Shown here: in pieces, positions 19,569 through 29,779 of the stretch
How positions within the stretch are numbered: position 1 is the first letter of the stretch
How the letters are laid out: the number at the start of each line of letters is the position of its first letter
Assembly (NCBI GenBank): GCA_900618795.1
Contig: UYJD01000005.1
Span: forward strand, 1,498,092-1,562,091
Length of the DNA stretch: 64,000 nucleotides
Origin: Cyanodermella asteris
Lineage: Eukaryota > Ascomycota > Lecanoromycetes > Ostropales > Stictidaceae
Direction of reading: 5' to 3'
The notes under the pieces: generated by a model
Told to the model about the DNA's origin: nothing
Database searches by the model: none
What the model saw: only the letters and a program-made list of their open reading frames with translations
Program-made: the position numbers and the translations under genes

Positions 19569-21209
19569 ATGTTGGTTACGTTCAACGTTTTGAGCGTCAT
19601 TGTGGCCTTGGCAGCTTCTTGCGCCGCGGATTCCAACGATGACCTCCTGACTGACATCAACGTCATCTCCCGGAGCTGGGGCCAAGTCAGCACTTACCAG
19701 GACAATCCGGAGAACTACTTTGGCGTCAAGGATGTTGGTCTGCCAGATGGATGCCAGGTCGTCCAGGCGCACACTTTGCAAAGACACGCAAATCGTTTTC
19801 CGACGGGGAGCTTCGACGATGGCTCGAATGACGAGAACTTTGCGGGCAAGGTGTACAACTTCACCCAAGGTGGTCGAAAAACTGCCTTTCAAGGCCCATT
19901 GGCGTTCTTGAATACGTACAGGTACATCATGGGGGAAAGCTACCTCACTGGACTGGGTGCCGCAGTCGAATTCCAGTCCGGCGCACAGTTCTGGAACCGC
20001 TACGGCCGGACTCTGTATAATGCGTCCCAGGGCCAGCTGGCTTACAATGCCAGCTACGCCAACGGTACAGCCAGGCCAAAGCCAGTTCTTCGTACGACCG
20101 GCCAGTCACGGATTCAAAACTCCCAGATCTCTTGGGCTCTTGGTTTCTTTGGTCCGTCGTTCATGGCCGCACAGGACCCGACATTTGGCTCTTATCCGAC
20201 GAACCCGCCTTTCGACGTGGTTGTCATCCCCGAAGGCGGCACGGAGAACAATACGTTGGCTTCATACGACTCGTGCTTCAACGATTACAACGAATTCAAC
20301 GGCGATATCGGTGACCGCGATCTAATCTCAGAGTACGTGCCTATGTACCTCAAGGATGCCACGGCTCGTCTCCAGAAATATGCTCCTTCCGGTTTCACGC
20401 TCACTGCCAACGATACGTACGCCATGCAATCGATTTGTGCATACGAGACGCAGTACATCGACAGCTCCGACTTCTGCGGACTCTTCACCGCAAATGAATG
20501 GGCAGGGTTCGAAAATACGCTTGATATTGAGTATTACTACGACTACGCCTGGGGTAACCCGACAGCTCGCGCACAGGGTCTGGGATACCTGCAAGAGCTT
20601 CTCGCCCGCTTGACGAACCAGTACATCACGAGCAGTAACAGCAGCGTCAACAGCAGCATAGATAACAATGCCGCTCAATTCCCGCTCGGCCGTCCTTTTT
20701 ATGCCGACTTCTCGCATGACGACATCATCATCTCGGTCCTGACCGCGCAGTCGTTAGATTACCTCAAGGATCCACCGATTTTGAAGGACTACCCGCCGAA
20801 TCCGAACAGAAAATTCAAGCTCTCGAACCTGACCCCGTTCGGAGCTCGTCTCATCACAGAGGTTATTGCCTGTAACGCCGAGAAACCGGCTGAGGTCGAG
20901 AACCACCGCACGCAGTACTATCCGGACCAGTACGCTTTCCACGCCGGGGCTCCGTACAAGTTCGTCCGACAGAGACTGAACAATGGCATCTTGCCGCTGA
21001 GCACGATCCGCGGTGGAAAGTGTGCTGGCCGGACCGATGGCCTATGTCCGTTGGAGAGTTTCGTGGCCAGTCAGTATGAGGCCGAGAAGTTGGCGAATTA
21101 CGACTTCTCTTGTTTTGCAAATTACACGTTGAAGCGGCCATTGGACGCAGTTGATTACGATGGGGCTGTCAACAAGTCTTCGCCGTACATCAATGTCGGT
21201 GGCAAGTAG
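19569..21209 (+). CDS. Secreted histidine acid phosphatase (phytase-type)
   Basis: Single exon, 546 residues. The ATG at 19569 begins a clear signal peptide (LVTFNVLSVIVALAASCA, cleavage near residue 20); the frame stays open upstream but without another ATG. The branch-2 histidine phosphatase signature appears as LQRHANRFPT at about residues 70-79, in place of the common RHGxRxP. The C-terminal catalytic dipeptide is present as FSHDD (about 381-385). Many Cys residues and N-glycosylation sequons agree with a secreted enzyme. Family members release phosphate from phytate or other organic phosphomonoesters outside the cell. Typical length is 440-560, so this looks complete. It stands upstream of a transporter and a secreted peptidase on the same strand. 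Confidence 0.9.
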   Translation: MLVTFNVLSVIVALAASCAADSNDDLLTDINVISRSWGQVSTYQDNPENYFGVKDVGLPDGCQVVQAHTLQRHANRFPTGSFDDGSNDENFAGKVYNFTQGGRKTAFQGPLAFLNTYRYIMGESYLTGLGAAVEFQSGAQFWNRYGRTLYNASQGQLAYNASYANGTARPKPVLRTTGQSRIQNSQISWALGFFGPSFMAAQDPTFGSYPTNPPFDVVVIPEGGTENNTLASYDSCFNDYNEFNGDIGDRDLISEYVPMYLKDATARLQKYAPSGFTLTANDTYAMQSICAYETQYIDSSDFCGLFTANEWAGFENTLDIEYYYDYAWGNPTARAQGLGYLQELLARLTNQYITSSNSSVNSSIDNNAAQFPLGRPFYADFSHDDIIISVLTAQSLDYLKDPPILKDYPPNPNRKFKLSNLTPFGARLITEVIACNAEKPAEVENHRTQYYPDQYAFHAGAPYKFVRQRLNNGILPLSTIRGGKCAGRTDGLCPLESFVASQYEAEKLANYDFSCFANYTLKRPLDAVDYDGAVNKSSPYINVGGK

Positions 21210-21887
21210 TGTTGTCACGCCGAAATTAAGAGACAAGCGAAAAAGCATACATCTTGTTTCGTCAAAGACGTTGCATTTATGATCGAAACCTGCCCACGTA
21301 GTTCGTACGGCCGAATGGTCGAGGTAGAGGATGTGTAAGGTACTCATACAGTATGACAATTCCGTAACTGAAGCTGACCAGGGATCGAAACGCACACGGT
21401 GCTAGTGCAACTTAGAGCCATGTTCAAAAAGTCGAAACTTTGTGTATGATAGTGATATGTTGTGAGTGTTTGAACCAAATGTCATGTCAGAGAGCAATTA
21501 GTTGCTAGCAGACTTTGCTACAGAACTCACAGACTGTTGGGACAGAAATCAGTCAGTGTTTGACAGTGCTCACACGTGTGCTGTCTGCCTATCAACGTGG
21601 TTGACCGAGCAAACGCAGAGTGACACACGACTCGCAACGTGTGGTTTCGTCCAACGTTTGAAGCTAATCAGGAAGAAAGGCGGGTCGTAACCAAGTTCCA
21701 CACCCATGCTGCTGATGGAGGGGCTACTGAGCTAGTCTTCTCCGTCACCGTGAACTATGTGCGATGTCTACAGGCAGCAGCAAAAGGTACACAGGATGCA
21801 CTCTATAAATCTCATGCATCAGCGAACCATGCGATGGAAGCGCTCAAATTCGACCTGTCTTACGCCTGGACGAAGCTCACCATCAAC
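21210..21887 (+). other. Intergenic / promoter of the DHA2 transporter
   Basis: No separate gene. A TATAAA box (about 21803-21808) 80 bases before the chosen start makes an ATG at 21834 less likely as the start than the one at 21888. Confidence 0.5.
21803..21808 (+). promoter_or_regulatory. TATA box of the DHA2-type transporter gene
   Basis: The sequence ctctataaatc is a consensus TATA element. Transcription would start some 30-60 bases downstream, favouring translation from the ATG at 21888 (context atcaacATGtcc). This is the reason for choosing that start. Confidence 0.5.
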
Positions 21888-23666
21888 ATGTCCACTGCCA
21901 TGACCCGCACAGAGACGAATTCGCCTACAATCGCCCGTCTCGACACAATTCCTCCACCATCCCCGATACACCACAATGCTGGAACCGACAATGTGGTTCC
22001 CGATCCATTGTGCTCGTCACCAAACGTAGGCCATCCCACCGAGCCTCTCCAACTTGAGGACCAAACATCGCCTCCCAGCGCCGTCGAAGACGAAACCCAA
22101 TACACTCGCTCCGCGCTCCTCGCCTCCTTCTTCGCGGCCACCCTCGCAATCACCCTCGTCGCCCTCGACGGCTCCATCCTCGCCACCGCCATTCCGCACA
22201 TCACCGATGAATTTGGCACCATCGGCGATGTAGGCTGGTATTCAGCCGGCTACCGGCTGAGTCTCTGTGCCTTCCAATTCATGTACGGGCGCATCTGCCG
22301 TCTTTGGAGTCTGAAAAAGGTGTTCATGGGCACGATTGTGCTGTTTGAGCTCGGGAGCTTCATCTGTGGCGTCAGTCGCACTAGTGAGATGTTGGTCGCG
22401 GGCCGGGTTTTTCAAGGTTTCGCATCGGCGGGGATCGTGAGTGGGTGTTTTGCAATGTTGACTTTTGCGGTGCCGTTGCGGCAGAGACCCATGTTCATCG
22501 GGACTGTGAGCATGATTGAGACTGTCATTGGAGCGGTGGGGCCGTTGCTGGGGGGCATCATCACCGAGAGGTCGACGTGGAGGTGGTGTTTTTACATGAA
22601 TTTGCCCATTGGAGCGGCCGCGTTGCTTTTGATTGGATTCTTCTTCGAGGACATGAATGCTGGTGAGGATGTGAACCTTCCTTGGATGGAGAAAGTTAGG
22701 AAAGTAGATTTGACGGGGACGGCGTTGTTCATTCCTGGGATCGTTTCGTTGCTGCTTGCTTTGCAGTTTGGTGGCACGAAGTTTGGGTGGAGCGATCCCA
22801 GGATCATCACCTGTCTGGTCATGTCCGTGATTCTCATTGGAATCTTCGTCGCGTGGCAGATTCATAAGGGCGAAGATGCTACTCTACCCCCTCGGATCGT
22901 CAAGAAGCGCAGCATCCTGGCCGGGATGCTCTTTGGAAGCTGCAACAACGGCATCCTGGCCGTGGTCGAGTACTATGTGAGTCCCCATTCCCCGGACCAG
23001 TATCACTTCCATTCACGAACATTTGACTGACATTCTTAGATACCAATCTATTTCCAAACCGTTCAGCAAGCCTCGCCACAGGAATCCGGCCTCCTGATCC
23101 TCCCTCTCATTCTTGCTCTGACGTTCTCCTCCTTCGCCGGCGGCGCCATCATCTCGTGGATCGGGTACTGGACGCCCACCATGTTCTTCACCTCGATCAT
23201 TACTCCCATAGCCTGCGGTCTTCTCTCCACCCTAACAATGTCCGCCCTGGTCAAGACTTGCATCTACCTCGGTGTCTTGGGCTTCTCCTCCGGCTTGGGT
23301 TTCCAAGGCCCTCAGATCGCAGCCCAAACACTACTCTCACGGGCAGATGTCCCCACTGGCATCGCACTGATTCAGTTTTCACAGAGCTTCGGGCCTGCGA
23401 TACTGATACCCGCGGCGCAGAGCCTGTTTACGGGACAGTTGAGTCGGAACTTGGATGCGGCGGCGCCGAGCGTCAACGCTACGAGTCTGGAGGGGATGGG
23501 GTTGAGTGATTTGAGGGACAAAGTAGCGGAGAGTCAGCTGGCGGGGACGCTGTTGGGGTTTGACAGGGCGCTGATGCAGACGATGTATTTGCCGACTGCG
23601 ATGGCCTGTTTGCTAATTTTTGCTACGGCGGGAATGGAGTGGAAGAGCGTTAAGAAGATGTCTTGA
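21888..23666 (+). CDS. Major facilitator transporter, DHA2 (14-helix drug:H+ antiporter) type
   Basis: Two exons, 21888-22976 and 23040-23666, with a 63-bp intron (gtgagt..cttag, branch CTGAC); 571 residues. After a ~75-residue hydrophilic N-terminus come the family motifs: LVALDGSILATAIPHI in helix 1 (DHA2 motif), the helix 2-3 loop YGRICRLWSLKK, GRVFQGFASAGI, and GPLLGGIITERSTWRW (motif C region). The length, the 14 apparent helices and a long loop before the last helix are typical. Such proteins export drugs, toxins or siderophores at the plasma membrane; substrate cannot be told. No biosynthetic genes lie beside it, so a role as general efflux pump is more likely than a cluster transporter. 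Confidence 0.88.
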
Positions 23667-24417
23667 TAGAGTACACCTAAAGGCTTTCTAACGGCATCTT
23701 GCTGAGCGCTCTGTTTCAATGAAATATCCCTTAGTTTGTGTAAACTAGCCCTCAAAGGAGCCTATGACTCCAAGGACAGAATTGACGTAATGATCGAGCA
23801 TAGCTACGCCTTATGGCTGAGGCCATTGCGTACACGGACATGTTTCAGGTGCAGACGCAGGGTGCCAAATGGGCAAAAACAGTTGGTGCGACACGGAGCT
23901 CTAAGATTGAGATCAGACCTCAAACAGGGGATCCTGACAAAAGGGGGCTTGGCAGACCACGGACCACACCTTTCCACCCTCACAAACTTACACTCCATGT
24001 CTTCCAGTCTCTGGGAACGCGCACGCACCGGCCGGCGACAGCCTGAAAGGATGGTAGGAATGGACTTCCAGGCTGGAGTTGTGTCTCTGACGACGATCGT
24101 TCTATGCCAGTTGCGACGCCGTTTCGAGCTGTGAGGCGTGCATCGCATCGTCTCCTGCGTGTGCACAGCAACCTTTCTTGTCCTTCTTACACACTCACAT
24201 CCTGGTCTTCATCCTGAGCTTTGCTGTTCTTGCACGCTTTTGTGCATCGTCTTCCTGTCGTTTCTGTTGACTAGTCACTCGTTTGATACGTCGTTGTGCA
24301 AGTATGAATGGTTGATCCAGCCGTTCTGGCTATTGCTTATCCTGGTCGATAAGCGTATTCCAGCAGCAGTTGGATCTATCACATCGCGAAGCGTCTGATA
24401 TAGATTTTGCGTTAGCC
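23667..24417. other. Intergenic, no gene seen
   Basis: Spans the 3' flank of the transporter gene and the promoter of the sedolisin gene. No supported coding region. Confidence 0.5.
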
Positions 24418-26418
24418 ATGCATATTTCCACTGCCATTGTGGTCGCCTTGGCTGGCTACGTATGCGCCCTGCCCTCTTCTAACCACGCCGTTCATGAGAA
24501 AAGAGGACAGGTTGGTCATGATGCGTGGTCTGAAAGTGGTAACGCCCCTGCTGATGGCATCCTGCCCATGCGTATCGCCTTGAAGCAGCAAAACGTCCAT
24601 CAGATTCCGCAACTTTTGGATGACATCTCGAACCCAAAGTCGAAGAACTATGGCAAGCACTGGACCGGCGAGGAAATGGCTCAGACGTTCGCTCCATCGC
24701 ATGAGACCGTGAAGGCGGTCACTGGCTGGCTCCAGGCTGCAGGGATCAAATGCAAGGTCTCCGCGAACCGCGGTTGGGTGGAGTTCGACTCTACTGTGAA
24801 GCAAGCCGAAGAGCTCTTGAAGACCAAGTATCATGTCTATAAGCGAGGCGGGGATAGCAAGGAGCACGTCGGATGTGGTGAATACAGCTTGCCAGGCCAC
24901 ATCAGCGAGCACGTCGATTTCATCACGCCTACGGTTATGATGAATGAGCTCAAGAGATCCACCCATCAGCGCCGTCAGGATGCTACTAGTGAGGGAATTG
25001 GTGGCCGACGCACGATGTTCCACGCCATCGACGACACCGCTGCTCAGAACTTGCACACTGGCTCGAGCTCTACCCTAATCAAAGCCGCCAACAGCAAGCT
25101 TGGTAATGTCATGGCAGCTGGCCCCTCGCTCAACATCACTCAAGATGGCCCCAGCACCGCGACCTGCTCTCAGGGTGTGACTCCAGCCTGTATCCGCGCC
25201 ATGTACAGCATCCCCAAGGGCAACACGAGCACCGCAGGAAACCAGCTTGGTCTATACGAGTCTATGGACTATTATGACCAAGCGGATCTCGACCAATTCT
25301 ACGCCCAGTTCGCGCCCGAAATTGAGGCCGGAACTGCCCCCACGCTCAACTCGATCAACGGTGGTCTCGGACCAGCTGCAGCCAACGAGTCCGTCCTCGG
25401 CGAAGCGGTCCTCGACTTACAAGTCATGCAGCCCTTGATTTACCCCCAGACCGTCCGTCTCCTCTCCACCGACGACCCTACAACCAAGACGGGGACCAAG
25501 CGCGGCCATCTCGACTCCCTTCTCGACGCCATCGACGGCTCATTTTGCAGCTTCATGGGTGGTGACGATAATGCTACCGACTACGCATATCCAAGTAACC
25601 TGACCGGTGGGTACCAAGGCCAGAAAATGTGCGGCGAATTCACCGCACCGACTGTGCTGTCCATCTCATACGGCTACCCGGAATACTACTTCACACTCTC
25701 CTACCTAGCCAGGCAATGCCTCGAATTTGCCAAATTGGGATTGGCTGGAACTACCGTCGTCGTCTCGTCCGGCGACAGCGGCGTGTCGGCCAGCTACTGC
25801 GCAAACCCCAAGATCCGCGTCGCTACGCCCCAGTTCCCAGCTTCCTGCCCCTATGTGACCACCGTCGGAGGAACGATGCTGAACCCGAACGTCACCGACC
25901 TGGCCGACCTGATGGCAGAGGTCGCCGCTCACAAGGGCGGCGACTACCAGACCGGCGGCGGCTTCAGCGACATCTTCGCCATGCCCGAATACCAAAAAGC
26001 CACCGTGGCGAACTACTTTGACAAATACTACTCCCTCCTCGGCAACAACAGTATGGTGAAGGACGTTCAGTACAACTCGACGGGGCGGGCGTACCCGGAT
26101 GTCGCGGCTATTGGAGCCAACATCACGACCATCACGAACAAGAAGATCTTCAATGCCGACGGAACGTCTGCGAGCGCTCCGCTGTTTGCGGGCTTGATTA
26201 CGTTGATTAATGAATTGAGGGCGACGGCTGGGAAGGGACCGGTGGGATTCATTAACCCGACGCTTTATGCTGCGAAGGATGTGTTCAAGGATATCACTAG
26301 TGGGAGCAATGGTGGGTGTGGGCTCAAGGGCTTCACTGCTTTGGAGGGATGGGATCCTGTTACTGGCTTCGGCGTGCCGCAGTGGGAGCCATTGAAGGAC
26401 TTGTTGGTGGGGATGTGA
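24418..26418 (+). CDS. Secreted sedolisin-family (S53) tripeptidyl peptidase
   Basis: Single exon, 666 residues. The ATG at 24418 starts a good signal peptide (HISTAIVVALAGYVCALP); an in-frame upstream extension lacks an ATG. Residues about 35-190 form the pro-kumamolisin activation domain, ending near a basic QRRQD processing site. The catalytic domain carries the paired Glu/Asp in GEAVLDLQ (about 328-332), the oxyanion region SSGDSGVSASYC (about 450) and the nucleophile motif GTSASAP (Ser near 585). A C-terminal calcium site motif (KDITSGSNGGC, then GWDPVTGFG) is present. Relatives such as Aspergillus SedB-D remove tripeptides from extracellular proteins at acid pH. All catalytic residues appear intact. 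Confidence 0.95.
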   Translation: MHISTAIVVALAGYVCALPSSNHAVHEKRGQVGHDAWSESGNAPADGILPMRIALKQQNVHQIPQLLDDISNPKSKNYGKHWTGEEMAQTFAPSHETVKAVTGWLQAAGIKCKVSANRGWVEFDSTVKQAEELLKTKYHVYKRGGDSKEHVGCGEYSLPGHISEHVDFITPTVMMNELKRSTHQRRQDATSEGIGGRRTMFHAIDDTAAQNLHTGSSSTLIKAANSKLGNVMAAGPSLNITQDGPSTATCSQGVTPACIRAMYSIPKGNTSTAGNQLGLYESMDYYDQADLDQFYAQFAPEIEAGTAPTLNSINGGLGPAAANESVLGEAVLDLQVMQPLIYPQTVRLLSTDDPTTKTGTKRGHLDSLLDAIDGSFCSFMGGDDNATDYAYPSNLTGGYQGQKMCGEFTAPTVLSISYGYPEYYFTLSYLARQCLEFAKLGLAGTTVVVSSGDSGVSASYCANPKIRVATPQFPASCPYVTTVGGTMLNPNVTDLADLMAEVAAHKGGDYQTGGGFSDIFAMPEYQKATVANYFDKYYSLLGNNSMVKDVQYNSTGRAYPDVAAIGANITTITNKKIFNADGTSASAPLFAGLITLINELRATAGKGPVGFINPTLYAAKDVFKDITSGSNGGCGLKGFTALEGWDPVTGFGVPQWEPLKDLLVGM

Positions 26419-27154
26419 CTTTAGGTGACCATAATTATCATCAGTGAGACTGAACGAAGACATGGATCTTCCAACTCGGAATGCATACCGTTAAGATTTG
26501 GAATGAAAGATTTCCTTGGCGACCAACTAGCACGTTCCAATCTTGTTATTCTCATGCAGAGCTCCGATTAGATACACGAGCACCAAGGCTTGCAATTGAG
26601 TACCTAGAGAGAAAGCCAAAGAACACCTAAATAAAAGTTCGATGTTAGATAGAGTGGCACCGTGGTGATGTTAAAAGCATCAGCTGTCGAAGCGGTGTCT
26701 GTTGTCCTGGATCAGTCTGTGACTAGAATTATATCATGCTTCATCACACCATCACCAAGAACTGAGGCTGTGACATACATAGATGAGCGTAAAATAGTTA
26801 CATGGCCATAGTATACTTTAGCTGGTCGAAGTCGGCGGCACATATCCATCGCACATCACGAATCCGAAACGTCTTGGCGCCCGAGCTCCCAGAGTCCCGT
26901 CTGGGCATCTGACGACGTAGAGCATCACGCCTGCCTGCTCATGCGCAGCCTCACCAAGCTTCACACCTACACGACATTCCACCACGCGAAATCATATACA
27001 CTCTACCTCAAGAGAGCTCTCGGTCGATAGCGCCTCCCTCGCCACAATCTCCCTTCGCCCATCGGCACCCTCACCACAACCCCGGCGCGCAGCCCAAACC
27101 CAACCCGCCCTCTCGTCTCCGCCATCACGACCACCACACCACTCCAACCCCACC
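26419..27154. other. Intergenic, no gene seen
   Basis: 3' flank of the peptidase gene and the promoter of the Vps68-like gene; C-rich sequence just before 27155 looks like a 5' leader. No other feature recognised. Confidence 0.5.
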
Positions 27155-27791
27155 ATGTCCTACGACGGCGACCGCCTCTTCCGCTTCCCCAAGCCAGCAT
27201 GGCTGAACAGCCCCAACGTCCGGACGGCAGGCGTCTACACCGCGGGCGCACTGGTAAGAAACAAATGAACACCAAAACCCCCCTTCCGCCCCGAAATCCC
27301 TCCAATAGCAAACCTCGACTCAGACAAACCTTTGCGTCCTCGAAGCTGACACGTAAGTTTCTGTATAGTTCTCCATCGGCTTCTTCTTCTTCATCGACGC
27401 AGCGTCCTACTCCCATTCCAACATCTACGGCGGCGACGTGCACGTCCAATTCGTCGACTGGATCCCCGGCATCTGTTCTGCGCTGGGGATGCTGGTCATC
27501 AACAGTATCGAGAAGAGCCGGCTGTCGGCCGACGACTACAGCTACAGCGGGTCCGGGGTCGCGTGGAAGGCGCGCCTGGTGCTGTTCCTCGGGTTCGCGC
27601 TGATGGCGGGCGGGCTTACGGGCAGTGTTGCGGTGTTGGTGTTGAAGTATGTGGTTCCCGGGTATGAGATGCCGACGCTTTACTTTGGGGTTGCGAACGT
27701 GGTAGCGAATGGGTTGATCATGTTGAGTAGTGTGGTGCTTTGGGTGAGTCAGAATATGGAGGATGATTATACTTATAACTTGGCGTTGTGA
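27155..27791 (+). CDS. VPS68: Vps68 / UPF0220 (TMEM50-like) membrane protein
   Basis: Two exons, 27155-27253 and 27369-27791, with a 115-bp intron (gtaaga..tatag, branch GCTGAC); 173 residues. The product has four membrane helices with the family sequence: an N-terminal FRFPKPAWLNSPNVRT, helix 1 with GFFFFIDAASYS, then VQFVDWIPGICSALGM, and a final WVSQNMEDDYTYNL. Yeast Vps68 acts in endosome/vacuole sorting together with Vps55 and ESCRT-0. Length agrees with the family (about 170-185). The stop codon is 197 bases from the stop of the opposing Derlin gene, so their transcripts converge. Confidence 0.93.
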
Positions 27792-27988
27792 AGGAGTCGA
27801 CAGGGGATTTGAAAGAGGAGGGAGTGATGAAGGGATTCTGATTAGCGACGCAGTATTGCTGGAACTACCGCTGTTATGTCATACCTTTCGGCGAGAAGTT
27901 CTGGCCGAAGCAATTGTAGGATGCGCACGGAAAGATATTCAGTTGGATCATCAATTCAGTTCATACAAAGTCAGCCAACGCTCGTCCA

Positions 27989-28987
27989 TCATTGCGCATC
28001 TGGCTCCTGTGCCGCAACGGCAGGCTGGGCCTGAGTTTCAGGCTGAGGAGCGGCGCCATTGTCCGCCGCATCAGGCACTGGTATTTCGGTATATGTCTCT
28101 GGCCACCTCCCGGTCACGATACGATGCCACCAAGCCGGCGAGTCTAGGGGTCTATGGCCGTTGTGAAGGGGTGGATATACGTCGCTGAAATAGTACCAAA
28201 CTGGAACGGAATTAGCTTCGGCTCCGTGAAGTTAATTGTTCCAACTCACCGTGTCCAATGACCGCCCCACACATTTCGTCTCTCGGTATGTTGCCGTGTA
28301 GGAGAAAGCTGAACCCCATGAGGACAAAGGGTAGGTAGGGCGCTCTGAAGACTAGTATTCCCAGGAAGCTCAACCTCGTCTCAGGGTTCCTCCGCGCCCA
28401 AATATAGACGAGAATAGACTGTAGTGGGTGTCCTAGGAAAGTCATCCCAAAATACGGCGACAGGATGAGGAGGATAATTGTCGCATATAGGAGGAGCCAG
28501 GAGAATTGTGCTGGCGATCGACCAGATGCCTCTTCCAATAGCCTGCTGTATCTCTGCAGGAAGAAAACGTGGAATAGAAGATCCAGTGATAATGGGCCAA
28601 AGTACAGGAAATTGGTAAGCAATCGCCAGAACTATTCACAAGCTGTTAGTACTTTCCGACCAATCGCATGATACACCACGGACTCCAGGACAGATCGATC
28701 TTTCAAGCATGAAGCAGTGCCTTGCTGAACCGCGCTCGCCCCTGTCTGATCGCGTGGGGCCTCACACTCACTTGGTTCTTAACAAAGACCGCTCGATAGC
28801 TGTAGAATAGGTGAAATGGCGTGAGGATCTCGCACTGCACCAGCAGACTTGTGGCCAGCGTTGCTGCCGTCCACCAACGAGTCACCGGAGGCGTCTCGAA
28901 GAACCACTGCTCCAACGGGAACTGTCCGACTTGTCCGCCTCCTCCTCCGCCCTCTCCGCCCTCTCCGCCGCCGATGCCAAAGTCCAT
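27989..28987 (-). CDS. DER1: Derlin (Der1-like), ER-associated degradation factor
   Basis: Three exons: 28987-28772, 28631-28250, 28200-27989; 269 residues. Intron 1 (140 bp) has a perfect TACTAAC branch; intron 2 is 49 bp. The N-terminus is Gly/Glu-rich. The Derlin/rhomboid-like core follows: QFPLEQWFFETPPVTRWW, a helix with FHLFYSYRAVF, the loop NQFWRLLTNFLYFGP spanning the first splice junction, then YFGMTFLGHPLQSILVYIWARRNPE and a terminal GHVWYYFSDVYPPLHNG. Derlins are inactive rhomboid-fold proteins of the ER membrane that thin the bilayer for retrotranslocation of misfolded proteins with Hrd1 and Cdc48. The C-tail is Pro/Gln/Ala-rich without a visible SHP box. The gene is head-to-head with SSL2. 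Confidence 0.94.
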
Positions 28988-29779
28988 TTCGTTTGCTTAG
29001 CTCTTGTAGGTATATCGGGATCAGATTTTCTGCAGTGGAAAGGTGTCGGAGATTTGCGCGGTCGGGAACAAGCTGATGGAACTCTAAGCAAGGTCTAGAC
29101 GGATGGTGTGCTGGCGGTGTCTAGGGAAAGGTATGGAGGGCGGAATGTGCCAGATTGTGACCGGCTTTACGTGGGGGACACGGGCGATAACGCGACGCGC
29201 AAGGAGTCTGACAGGCGTTCAAGAAATGAATACAGAATGCAAGACAGAGGCAAGCTTCAGAAGGTGTGCGTCGACATTCCGGGGCCGCCTGAAGCGCGTG
29301 GTGAGAGTACGATAGTGAGATAGTAGACAGGTGGATTCAAGGTCGGACTGCCAGCAAGCTCGCCCCGGATATTCTGACATCAGCTGCGGAGTTGGACTGC
29401 GAGCTCGCAAGGGCCTGCTCATTTAGGCCTTTTGCGACGCCCGGGCGGGAAGCGACGGCATTCCAGTTGGGTCGGACTCTGTTCGAAGGCTCTTTGGCTG
29501 GGTTTTCACCTGGACGACCCGCCCATGCCCTCTGTTGCACGCCAAAGCCACGCTTGCCCCCGCCGAGCAAGTGAAGTGTAAGCAAGGCTGAGTCATCACA
29601 TTCCAGGCATCCTTCGCCCGCGGCTGAGGTCAGCTATAACTATCCTCATCTTTTTCGCCCAAGTTTTGATATTGTCCTCCGTTACCCTATCCTCACGGCC
29701 ATTTGTCTAGGTCAGGCGTCTTCGCGGTTACACACATTCGCCATCTTGCCGACCCCTAGACGCCTAGACGATCGCCGCA
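28988..29779. other. Divergent promoter region between Derlin and SSL2
   Basis: 792 bases shared by two oppositely transcribed housekeeping genes. No strong TATA box is visible near the starts, as is common for such genes; no other coding feature is supported. Confidence 0.5.
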
